Positions 48,979-60,716 of a DNA stretch of 64,000 bases are shown here, piece after piece. The DNA is from Cephalotus follicularis. Taxonomy: Eukaryota > Streptophyta > Magnoliopsida > Oxalidales > Cephalotaceae. Both the position numbers and the translations under genes were made by a program. Under the pieces are notes generated by a model. It ran no database searches, had not been told where the DNA came from, and saw only the letters and a program-made list of their open reading frames with translations. The stretch spans positions 1-64,000 of the forward strand of contig BDDD01000991.1 of NCBI GenBank assembly GCA_001972305.1. Reading direction: 5' to 3'. Within the stretch, counting starts at the first letter, position 1, and each line of letters opens with the position of its first letter.

Positions 48979-51900
48979 ATCTCCCTCTTGGCCCTCCAGC
49001 CACAAAGACGTCTAGCCAAAGCATATCGCACTCTAGCACTGCTCATGGCCTTGGTCAGTAGGTCTGTTAAGTTCGCTTTCAGCGCGACTCTCTCTATGGT
49101 GACATCTACTCTCATGATGTCTCCTATATTTCCTCAATAACATCTCTTTCGAGACGTTATATTCATCTATGATCTCCACGATCATATAATACCATTGCTG
49201 TTTATGTTTGGGCGGTAATGAAACCTGGGTTCCAAGGTTTGTGCAAAGCTCCATCGTCATCCCTATGCTGCACAACTGGACAACGATGGAAGGAACCTCA
49301 TAATGTTCCACAATGAACATCCGCAGCCAAACCATCTACCATAACCGGTATCACAGGTTTCAACATGCTTTTATTCTCTGGTGAAGTCTGCAGTCCTTGA
49401 CTGCCACAAACTCCTCCCACTCATACAACACTTCCGTTCAGGATCAACACATATCCTGAAATGAATTTGTGATCATCCGGATCACAATTGAAACTAGAGT
49501 TAACCCAACTCTTACGTCTCAATTTACTATATTCTCCATGTGTCAAGAAATAATCCTGAGTCTTTCACAGGCATTATATCCTCTTGACTATGTCCATATT
49601 TCTCTCACAAGGACTGGACTGAAATCGACTAGCCAGACCCTTAGGCATATTGACATCAGGCTCACTACAAAGTATGGCATACATGATGGAGCCTATTGCC
49701 GAAGCATAAGGTTGTCTATTCATGCGTGTCCTCTCCTCATAAGTCTTAGAAGACATCCTCTTTGAAAGGTGAATTCCTTGGCTAATTGGCAGTAAGCCAT
49801 ATATGGAATTCGTTCCATACCATTTCAGCACTCTGCTGATGTAATGGCTTTGGGAAAGTCCAAGCAATCTACTCGATCTACTCTTTAGATCTTCATTCTC
49901 TAAAACGTAGAAAGCCTCTCCCAAATCCTTTGTGGAGAAGTTCTTGCTTAACTGTACTTCAACATACCTACATCATTCTCTATGTGTAGTATGTTTTCTA
50001 CATACAGCGCCAAGAAAGTGATTTCTGGGTTATCCTATTTCCGGTAGACATTAGGCTTATCCATAAAAAAAAAAAAAAAAAAAACAATTCACAAACGCCA
50101 ACTGCATAGGTATGAATCCTCGATGCATCACCATGGCGCTAGTCCATAACTTTGTCAGCTCTCTCAGCTGTCTAGCGTCTCTCAACAACATGCAAAGAGT
50201 TACAAATGTTAGTCTCACAATCTGAGCCAACTACTCAAATTGAACTTACATTGTAAACTAGATAAAACATGAAAGTACCTAACCATAAAGTATTTCCTGC
50301 TTTGGACTATAGGAACAGATTATATCTCTTCCAATTGCCTCAGCTTCCCACAATGGAAGTAGGCAAACTCCATATAAAACTTTTGATCCTTTCTAGAATG
50401 GAATCCCTTTTTGTACTATCTGCCTATTCTTTGGGTTTTCACCCTTGGAACTTAGATTCACTTGATCTATCTCCCCTTGAGATTATTCAAGTAGGAAATC
50501 GAGACATCACAGACAATCATGACCTCTCTTGGTCAAAATCCACCTTTACAGTCGACTGGGTGCCATACAACTCCTCGAGTTGTGTAAGCATGACACACAA
50601 GGTCTATGAGTGCATAACCCGATCATGCAGAATTGCGGCAACATGCCAACAATTGATAGGGTATGAGCTCGATAATCATCGTTCCACCATTTAGCCCAAC
50701 TGGCCTTGTGATGGTCAGATACATCGTTCACTAGCTCGGGGTTATCTCAGTCATGACATGAGCGACTCTCATGCTCATGAGAATGTTACGCTAAACGCGT
50801 TTCCATTCAGTGAAATACAGATGTTCGAGTTTTTGAGTGTTCAAACGTGTTTGAAAATTGGTTTGTGCTGTTTGCCAATTTGAGTATATAATCAAGTATG
50901 TGAAACTAGCAACCTATATGAGGAAAAAGAAAGAGAATATTAACAGATAATTCCATTTATATTATTACCATAATCCTTGGTCTTATGTAATTATGGCTCC
51001 TCTCACTATTCTAATCGTATCCCACACCTCCAATGTGGAACTCGAGAAGTCTCTTGCCTCATAGTGGGGATCGGAATCTATCACGCCCTATCATGATCTC
51101 AGCTTTGGCATGACAAACCACAATATCGAATAGTTAGGCTTAAAGCACCATATTTACATTAGGGCCTCTTGCCCAAAATGTAAGATCCGATACAAGTTAC
51201 GGCCTCCCAGCCCATACAATCCATAGCTTTGGCGTGCCAATAGTATGACCCCGGTATAAGTCCGAACCCACAATCCTCAAAGAAATAAACCCGTTTTGAC
51301 ACCCACACGCTTTGGCTTGTCAGAGTGCCGAAACATGATTATTTCCTTCCAGTGCACCTCACACTGAAATTGAACAAAAATGGTCATATGGGGGACCTCT
51401 GCTTTGGCAGTGCTATCCCCAATATGTCCACACCATTCAACGAAAATTATGGAAGGCCAACGACGGGACAGCCTTATGTCCCACCGCTTATGGACTTATT
51501 ATTTCACATGTGTGGAGGAATTTGGTCTCATCAAATTTTATATATTACCATGTCGTTAATTAGATTGATTTTATCTTCCAATCCAATTGAGCGGCGTAGC
51601 ATGCTTGATGTGTTTGGATTGTTTGCAAAAAAGAAAACATCCATCTCATGCAACCTATTTCCCACTTAGAAATAAATATGGCCTGGCCAGGGAATAAATC
51701 TATGAGTGATCACACATGCCAATGTGACCACTCGATCTCCTAGGTGAACTATTTAAAACTACTTTATTACAAAATGCACCACGCATACATGGCCTTCACT
51801 TGGTCTTGTAACTTCCTTTATCTTTCTGTACAAGCTCCTTTGTTATTCTTATCTTCTTTATTTACAAAAAGAAATTTCTCAAAATACATTTAAAAAATAA

Positions 51901-52352
51901 AGAACAGAATACAAATGGGAGGGAGAGAGACAGAGAGAGAATGATACAAATAAGAAATCAATGGTGCTCGCAGGCAACCAAATTACAGACCAAATAAAAG
52001 CACAAGTTAACAAAGCAAATTAAACCATCCACAAAAGAAATCAAAAGCTAGGCCCAGTCCCATAACCAACCATCATGCATAAGACATTTAAAATCTACAT
52101 CCACTATAGACTAACACAAGTAATTTCAATTTTCGATGCCAATCGAAATAATTCCACAAGTCTGCCGACATTCCAGTAAACCTCCCACCAGATTATTTAA
52201 AACCTAGTTTCCTGGAAAAAAAAATTTATTTTATAAAACAACCATGGGAAGGGAATTAAACCAGAATTTCTGGTACTTTAATTATTCCAAAATAGCCACC
52301 AAAACCGAAATTAAAGTCCAATTGAAATTAAACGGATCGCTCTAATACCACT
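48979..52352 (-). pseudogene. internal region of the nested copia, strongly degraded
   Basis: Recognisable minus-strand traces: the RNase H end (ERVALKANLTDLLTKAMS, near 49080), an RT tail (SRLLGLSQSHYISRVLKWYG, near 49850), and a gag-like segment (DHHKASWAKWWNDD, near 50710). The leader occupies about 50990-52337, with GCATACATGGCCTTCA near 51785. A poly(A)-like run lies at 50067-50085. Much of pol is missing. Confidence 0.75.
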
Positions 52353-54294
52353 TGTTGGAAACCTGGCAAGGGTTCCCAGTCGATTTGGTCCTAGGATGCA
52401 AGTGTGTATAAGTTTAATTTTTCAAAAACACCAAGACTGAAAGTCATGGTCGACACTTACATCTTAGTACCAAATTGAAAAGCCTAGGATCTCCGTTTAA
52501 TTAATAATCAAACTAAAAACAAGAACAAGCATGCACAAAAGAAAAACCGAACACACATCGGTAACAATAAAAGTAAGAGTGAAGCAATCATACCAACGTT
52601 GGAGGCTCCACCACTTTGCTGCTACACGCTTGCAGTAGCAAATGCCGGTCACCGGTAACACTACCGATTTTTGGACAGTCCACGTTTGGTCCGATCTTGA
52701 CACCAACAGACTCGAAAAAGATTGCTCAACCCGAAACAGGAGGAGACTCCCCCTGAACCGCGCCGGAACACAGCGGCCAGAGGCGGCGACTCACTGAGTT
52801 CGGACTCAGTGAGTCTCGGTCAACTCGTCATTGACCGGCCTTGACACATGTGGATGCCAACACCCCGACGAACACGCTAGTGGCTGAATCTCTCTCTCTC
52901 TCTCTTCCTTTTCTTTTCTCCTTTATAATTTTAAAGTCTCTTTCAAAATTAAAATGTTTCTCCCCTTTTGTAAATTAAAGACTCTCTTTTTAATTTTGAT
53001 TTAATAAAATTAAATCATGCTCCGACTTTAAATCTCTTAAATATCAAGATGACTATTAGTGGAACAAAAAACAAACCACTAATGTCAAAATAATATATAC
53101 TAGTTAAAAACTAGATTTACCCCCAAGCGAGCATGTGTGCAGCATGCGTCACTTTTTCAATAATCAGGCGGGACCCGAAAGCCCGGTGGATTTCCGATAC
53201 GATGATAAATTTTCCAGAACATCCCTAAGTTCTGGTACGACCATCCAGCTAATAGCCCGGGTGTGATCTATAATCACCCCCGGATTCGTGGAACAAAAAG
53301 TACCACGTCTATCAATCGTTAACCGGTTCTCCAGTACTTTATCACTATCATCGGTTTGCGTGCTGCGCATCATTCATCATCTTGGCTTCAACCGCGGACT
53401 AGGGTTTGGATAAATATCACCCCTAGGTAAAACCCGTGATAACTATAATTCTATGAACGCACTGAGACTATGGGAGATATCCCCGAAAACCTCTTGTTCC
53501 CAATCTCCCAGTGCTTGGCTAGGACTTTAAATCTTCAACGGTCACAGATGTTATAGAGCCTATAACCCTCAACACGGGTGTGACGATCCCATCTTGCGAA
53601 CTCGCCCATACATCTCAATGCAGCTCCCACAAGGCCCAAAGACAACCCTTTTGCCAGTACGTGGCTAGTGCTGGGGAAGGCATAAATCAAAGCCAAGCAG
53701 TTACTACACAACGTATGCCAGCCGCTCAGGTCTAACGATACAACATAAATCACATGTGATCTACTAGTCACCTTTGACTAAGCACTACCACGACAATAGG
53801 AACTCTATTGACAGAGGTGTTGACTCTCCAAATAGATAACATATGGTGGGTCGGTTCAGTGTCGTGCCTCTGCACGCACCCCGCATCAGCTTTAGTGTAA
53901 AACCCAAATGGCAATGAGATGATCCATCCTCTTTTACCATTCAGAGCAAGCATAACATGGCAAGTCTTTGCGGTTCATCAATTGCCCTAAGAGAGTGAAC
54001 CTATGACTTGGAACTTTTGTCACAAGGGAGTAAGGATCTCATTCTTATAACCTCTCAGGCACGAGATCCAACCCTTTACGGACAGGGCGCTATATGTGTA
54101 TTCTGTTGACATGGTGATCAACTGATCCGTAGAGACGCTATGGGATAATACATATAGCCAGATGCCAATCTTTTGCTGAAAATGCACAATAAAACATGAA
54201 TGGAACTAAGAAAGTACGATTCAAGAGTGTGTCATATGTCAACAACATATGTCTCCATCCTTGTCGTGGCTTGCAGGGACACCCTAATCTAACA
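52353..54294 (-). repeat. 5' LTR of the nested copia (right)
   Basis: Starts TGTTGGAAACCTGG next to the primer-binding site and ends ACCCTAATCTAACA; collinear with the left LTR at both ends. Confidence 0.9.
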
Positions 54295-55493
54295 ATGGCT
54301 TATTTGGAAATAGAAGAGATTGTCATATTCTTTGTCTTGGGCGTTGACGCCTTGGTTGTGTGTCGACACCAATGTCTAGTTGAGTTACTGGGCGTTGACG
54401 GGAAGGGATTATGTTAACACTGAAAAACCAGTAGCTTTACATGTCGTCGCCAAGAGGGAATCACGTCGACGTCTAAACTAGAATGGCCGCTGGTCGTTGA
54501 TGCTATGTGTGCATAGCGTTGACACTGAAAAAACCAGTAGGTTTACACATTGACGCCATGGGGTTTTAGCGTTGACGCGAAGACAAATGACACTATGCAC
54601 CTGTCTCATATTATACATGGCGTTCAAGCCTTTTTGTAATGTGAGACACGTACACGTCGACGCCTTGCGTACACGTTGACGCCAAGAGGAGAGAGAAAGT
54701 CAGCATTATAAATAGTTTGAGAGAAACTTGCTGAACACACTTGGACTCTTTTTTTCTCTCTCTTCCGTCCCGTACGATCTCTTCTACCTGCTCTCGTACG
54801 CGTCGACGCCTACCGCCTACGCGTCGACTCCTGTGTCGCCTGGTGCGTTAAAGCAGCCATTTTCAAGCCTCCTTTCACCACTCAAACGTCATAATAGGTG
54901 GAGATAACTTGCACATTGCTTCTTATCTTTACCTAGAGTGATTTAGACTAGGTTAAATACCTTGCCTTCTCCCATCCGTGGCTTGTGGAGAACTTGGAGC
55001 TTTTGGGGATAAAGAGTAGAGGGAGCTATCTTGAAGGAAGGAGTCTTCACCTCTGGTAAGAATCCATTTCTTCCCTCTCTTGTGGTGCCATGGCAGTGGG
55101 TCTTGAAGTGGGTACCCTTGCCAAAACCTCCATGGTTCTCTTGCTTTGTTTTGTTTATCATCTCTTATGGTTAGGGATGATGTGGGTGAGGGTTGATTGG
55201 GCTATGGCTAGGGTTTTGTGTGTTATTCCTTGTGAGCCATTGTTAAAGTCCTCACTAGGGTTTATGGCAACTCTAGCTTTATCATTGTGCCCAATGCTTG
55301 GGTTTATGTTTTCGGTTTAATTGGATGTTGATTAGATGTTCCTTGGCATTTATTGGGACGGTTCAGACTTTGATTAGGGTGTCTCATTGCTTGGTGATTA
55401 ATCAATTGAGAGAAATTTAAAATTAATCGACCCTAAATCTTACAGTCTGAGTCATTAAGTCTTCCACTGCGCTCGGGCCGAGCGTTCCCAACA
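54295..55493 (+). repeat. 5' LTR of the 18-kb copia, right half
   Basis: Resumes with ATGGCTTATTTGG (one mismatch in the target duplication, AAGGC/ATGGC) and ends TTCCCAACA before the primer-binding site. Contains a GTTGACGC / GTCGACGC motif cluster at 54330-54830. Confidence 0.9.
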
Positions 55494-56834
55494 AGTGGTA
55501 TCAAAGCGAGCTAATTGACTACAATCATACCTCAATTTAATGTTTGGTGGATTTTTGATGACATATGTATTTGACTGATTTGAGTATTCCTACTTTCAGT
55601 GGGAGTTGCTTGTTGGTTAGGCTGATGAAATCGACGAACCATCGAATGCCAAATTGTTACGTGTTTATTCAATTATATATCGGTTATATTTTTGAATTTC
55701 TTATGAATGCTGGTAGACTTAGGACTGGACCTAGCTTTGTGTTTCTTTGTGTGTTTGATTTAATTGCTTTGTTACTTTCATGGAATTCAATCGGTTTGTA
55801 ATAAGGCTGCCTGCGTGCGCCATATTTATTTTCTTGTTCTTTTTGCTAGAGTAGAATTCTCTTCTCCCACTATTGTATCTCTTTTTCCTTTAATTGTGCA
55901 TATGGCTGTAAATTGAAGAAAGGAGATCAATGAAGTTTAAAGAGAGGATCAAGAAGATTGCAAGACCTGTTGAAGGCCATGTATGTGTGGTAGCAATTGT
56001 AATAGAGTTAATTAAATTAGTTCACCTAGGAAGACCTAGTGGTCACGTTGGCTCCCGTGATCAGTTATAGATTTAGTCTCTTGTCAGGCCACTTTTAGGA
56101 TGCATGAGATGAATGTTTTTCTTTAAAAATCCAAACACGTCCAAGCATGTTAAGCCGTCCAAACGGATTGGAAGATTAAAATTAATCTAAAATGGCTTTG
56201 GTAATTTGTAAAATTGATGAGACCTAAATTCCTCCAACTTCCAAATAATAAGTCCATAAGCGGTGGGGTATATGGCTGCCCTGTCGTTAGCCTTCCACAA
56301 TCATCGTTGAATGGTGTGGACATATTGGGGATGGCACTGTGACAGCAGAGGTCCCCCGTATGACCATTTCTGTTCAATTTCAGTCTGAGGTACACTGGAA
56401 GGAAATGACTTTGTTTTGGCATCAGGACACGGACACGTGTGGGTGTTTTCAAAACAAGTTAATTTCTTTGAGGATTATGGGTTTGACTTATACCGGGATC
56501 ATATGGTTTGCACAGCGACATTTGGGACCATATGGTCCAGAAGGCTGAATTTTGTATCGGATCTTACATATGGGCAAGAGGTCCTAATATAAATTGGTAC
56601 TCGTACCTACCTATTCAGATATTGTGGTTTGCACGGCGACAGTCGGGACCATAATATTGTGGATAGATTCTGATCCCTACTAGGAAGCGAGAGGCTTCCC
56701 AAATTCCACATGGGGGTGTGGGATACGATTAGAATAGTGGGAGGAACCATAATTTCTAAAGACCAAGTATTATGGTAATAATATAATTGGAATGATTTTC
56801 TAATTAGACTCTCTTTTGTTTCCTCTTATATAGG
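55494..56834 (+). other. leader of the 18-kb copia, with primer-binding site
   Basis: Primer-binding site TGGTATCAAAGCGAG at its start. The stretch 56150-56760 is an inverted match to 50990-51660 of the inner copia element (for example GACCATTTCTGTTCAATTTC against its complement), so both families keep a conserved leader module. No gene; short reading frames are not supported. Confidence 0.7.
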
Positions 56835-57710
56835 TTGTGTTCACTATATACTGCTATAATGTCTGTTGGCTTAGCACTATCACGCGTACTTGAAACAAAT
56901 AAGCTCACGGGTCCTAATTTCTTAGACTGGCGGTGCAATCTACGCTTGGCACTCACTAGCATGAAGCTTGCTCATATCACGACTGAGAGCCCCACTAAAC
57001 TGGGAGCCAATCCATCGGAAGAGCATAAGGCTAAGAGGTCCAAATGGTTAGACGACGATGAACAAGCTCATTGCCTAGAGATTTCGGGTATGGTCCCGGA
57101 ACTGCAAAGACATCATGAGAAGCTTGATACCCTAGGAGCCATACTTCTTCGTCTTCAGGAGTTGTATGGATCCCGGTCGAGGACCGAGAGGTTTAACTTG
57201 TCTCGTCAGCTCTTCTGTATGAAGATGGCTGAGGGATCTTCAATCCACGCACATGGATTGAAGATGATAGATCTTGTTGAGCAGCTGTCTCGGTTAGATC
57301 TTACCATGGACAATGATTTCTACATTAACCTGGTTCTACCATCCTTCCCTAGGTCATACTCCCAGTTCATCACAAATTTTCACATGAACAATGTGGATAC
57401 TAATCTGCCTGAACTTGTGGAAATGTTTCATACGGCCGAAGTAGACATTTGCCATGGTAGGTCCAAGTCTGATGTGATGTTTCTCCCATCTACTTCTTCC
57501 AGGACAGCTCCGAGAGGGAGCGGATCTAGAGGATCCAAGTCCAAGGGCAAGGCGCCCATGAAACCAAAAGGGAAGAAGAAGAACAAAGGGAGAAGACCAG
57601 CAATGCCGACGGGGCCAGTGGTTGGAGGATCAGTCTTAGATAAGATCCGGCAGCTGCAGGATGATGACCGCTGCTTTTATTGCAGGAAGCACGGACATTC
57701 GAGATCATAG
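56835..57710 (+). pseudogene. 18-kb copia: gag region
   Basis: Copia-type gag core with LTGPNFLDWRCNLRLAL near the N-terminus, LQELYGSRSRTERF in the middle, a lysine-rich linker and a zinc-knuckle-like CFYCRKHGH at the end. About 290 residues. Fossil. Confidence 0.8.
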
Positions 57711-57719
57711 TGCAGTGAG

Positions 57720-60702
57720 TTCCAAAAGTCCAAATCATGAGGTGCCTCAGGGTCAGGTACTTTCATGATTGAGCTTTTTCTAGCTACCAATGTTAGTTCA
57801 ATTTGGGTTTTGGATTCGGGTTATGGTACTAATATTTGTAACTCTTTGCAGGGGCTAAGAGGAGCTAGATAGCTGAGAGAGGCTGAAGCATTGGACTTGC
57901 GTCTAGGTGATGAATCGAGGATTCACACCACGACAATAGGCATTTTTGAATTGTCTTTTTGTAATGGCCATGTAATTAAACTTGATCCTTGTTACTTTGT
58001 AAAGAACCTTGTTAGAAACGTTGTTTCTGTTTCTTATATGTATAAGATGGGTATGGAGCTAACTTTTTCTACATATGGCTGTAGACTTATACAAAACGAT
58101 GTTCTTTTATGTGAGGGACACATTGACAATGGATCTATGTTTTAAATACAAATGCACAAATGGATTTAACAATTCAAATTGGAACTAGCACTAAAAGACA
58201 ACGAGAGATAAGCGATGTAAACCCTTAATATATATGGCATTGTAGATTAGGTCATCCTAGTCTGGGTAGACTAACACGTTTGGTTAAGGATGGTTTTTTA
58301 GACATCCAGGACGTGGAGTCCTTTCCAGAATGTGACCCATGTCTTATTGGTAAGATGACCAAATCTCCCTTCTCCAGGGTAGGAGAAAGGGCTATGGACA
58401 AACTGGCTCTTGTCCACACCGACGTCTGCAGACCTATGTCGGTCAATGCTAAAGGAGGTTTTCCCTACTTCATCACCTTTACTAATGACTTGTCACGGTA
58501 TGGTTATGTGTTTCTGATGAAACACAAGTCCGAGGCCTTTGAGAGGTTCAAAGAATTCAGACTAGAAGTAGAAAAGCAAATGGGTAAACCCATTAAGATC
58601 CTCCGGTCGGATCGAGGTGGTGAATACCTGTATGCTGAATTCCTGGGTTATTTGAGGGATAACGGAATTCTCTCTCAATGGACACCTCCTGGAACACCAC
58701 AGCATAATGGTGTTTCTGAGCGGAGGAATCGAACTTTGATAAACATGGTCTGGTCCATAATGTCTTTCGTGGATCTTCCTACATCATTATGGGGTTATGC
58801 ACTGCACGCGACAATGCACATCCTAAACCAGATTCCTTCAAAATTCGTCTCCACCACTCCGTACGAGGTGTACAAAGGGAGGAAACCCAGCCTAAACCAT
58901 TTGAGGGTTTGGGGTTGTCTAGCTTATGTTAGAAGGGCGGAACCTTCTAAGATGGAGGCACGAACGGATCGCTGCCAGCTTGTGGGATATCCTAAGGAGA
59001 GCTTAGGATATTACTTTTACCATCCCAGTGATCAAAAGGTATTTGTATCTCGTACTGCCAAATTCCTAGAGAAGGAATACCTGCTTGCAAGGAGCAGTGG
59101 GAGCAAGGTGGAACTGAGAGAGTTATCACTTGGTGAAAGCACATAGGATGAGGAGGAATTAGAGGTTCAACCCTCTACAGACATAGTTGGGGAAGGTTCC
59201 CAACCTGAGAGTGGGTCTCAGTTAGGCGCTCCTCTTGCGAGGAGATCAGGCAGAGTTCCAGTGCTCTTCAGAGATATGGCTTTCTCATTGAGGACACTGA
59301 GGAACTCAACGACATCGATGATGACGAGCCTGTCAGCTATGATGAGGCAGTGAATAGCACTGAATCCGGAGCATGGCTAGAGGCCATGAAATCCGAGATG
59401 GACTCCATGGACGCCAACCAAGTATAGAACTTGGTCGATGCACATGAGGGTATTAACCCTATTGGTTGCAAATGGATCTTCAAGAGGAAGATTGGTGCTG
59501 ATGGTAAGACAGAGACTTACAAAGCGCGATTGGTCGCGAAAGGGTATAGGCAAAGACACGGAATCGACTATACCAAAAATTTCTCACCAGTCGTTATGCT
59601 TAAGTCCATCCGGATACTGCTTGCTATTGCCGCTCATTACGACTATGAGATATGATAAATGGATGTCAAGACAATATTTTTGAACGGCTCTCTTGAAGAG
59701 GACATTTACATGTCCCAACCCGATGGGTTTACATCCATGGAGTATCCACAGAGAGTGCATAAGCTCCAAAGGTCGATCTAGGCCTTAAGCAACCATCCCG
59801 TAGCAAGAACATCCATTTTGACGAGACCGTTAAGACTTTTGGTTTCATAAAAAACGTGGATGAGCCTTGTGTTTACCAGAAACAGGATGACGCGAATATC
59901 ACGTTCTTGGTACTATACGTGGATGACATACTAATCATAGGGAATGATGTGGGTATGTTGCAGTCCGTTAATGTATGGTTATCCAAGAATTTCTCCATGA
60001 AGGATTTGGGAGAGGCATCCTATATTTTTGGTATAAAGATCTATAAAGATAGATCTAATAGGCTGCTGGGACTCTCCCAAAATAAGTACATTAGCAAGGT
60101 GCTGAAATGGTATGGCCTTGAGAATGAAACATTGGGAGGCAGTCAAGGGGGTACTCAAATACCTGAGAAGGACTCAGGATACCTTCTTGGTTTATGGAGG
60201 AGACCGTGAGATGAAATTAGAGGGCTTTAAAGACTCTAGTTTCAATAGTGATCCGGATGATCACAAATCCGCGTCAGGATATGTTTTCGTCCTGAACGGA
60301 GGTGCTGTGAGCTGGAGGAGTTCTAAGCAGGAGACTACTGTTGAGTCCACGACTGAAGCAGAATATGTTGCAGCCTCATATGCCACTAAGGAAGCTGTTT
60401 GGATGCGAAAGTTCATTGCTGAACTTGATGTGGTTCCAACCATTGCAAGTCCAGTTGTGGTATACTGTGACAACAATGGGGTTGTTGCACAAGCCAAAGA
60501 ACCCCAGACTCATCATCTCTCCAAGCACATACAGCGACGGTATCACCTGATTAGAGAGGTCATTGACAGAAGAGACATTACCCTTGAGAGAGTTGCCACG
60601 GAGGCAAACTTAGCAGACCCACTGACCAAGGGCTTGAGCAGCACAGTTCTAGAGAGACATCAAAGTGCTATGGGCTTAGGCTATCGGTCGTTATGGATAT
60701 AG
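57720..60702 (+). pseudogene. 18-kb copia: pol region (protease, integrase, RT, RNase H)
   Basis: In order: protease/preintegrase region (FVKNLVRNVVSVSYM), CLIGKMTKSPF, integrase (YFITFTNDLSRYGYVFLMK, QHNGVSERRNRTLINM), RT (GCKWIFKRKIG, KARLVAKGYRQRHG, catalytic YVDDILIIGND) and RNase H (DHKSASGYVFVLNGG, CDNNGVVAQAKEP, LADPLTKGLS). Domain order integrase before RT defines Ty1/copia. Broken in several places. Confidence 0.85.
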
Positions 60703-60716
60703 GGCCAAGTGGGAGA

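Larger units (their letters stand above)
46421..54294 (-). mobile_element. minus-strand Ty1/copia retrotransposon nested in the 5' LTR of the 18-kb copia
   Basis: Termini TGTTGGAAACC and ATCTAACA. The target duplication is AAGGC/ATGGC with one mismatch. The left LTR 46421-48978 is followed by the complement of a polypurine tract (ATCTCCCTCTTGG, 48979-48991), and the right LTR 52353-54294 is preceded by the complement of a primer-binding site (GCTCTAATACCAC). It is therefore transcribed right to left. The LTRs differ in length (about 2.56 and 1.94 kb). The internal region holds only degraded copia pieces. It must be younger than the element it interrupts. Confidence 0.92.
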
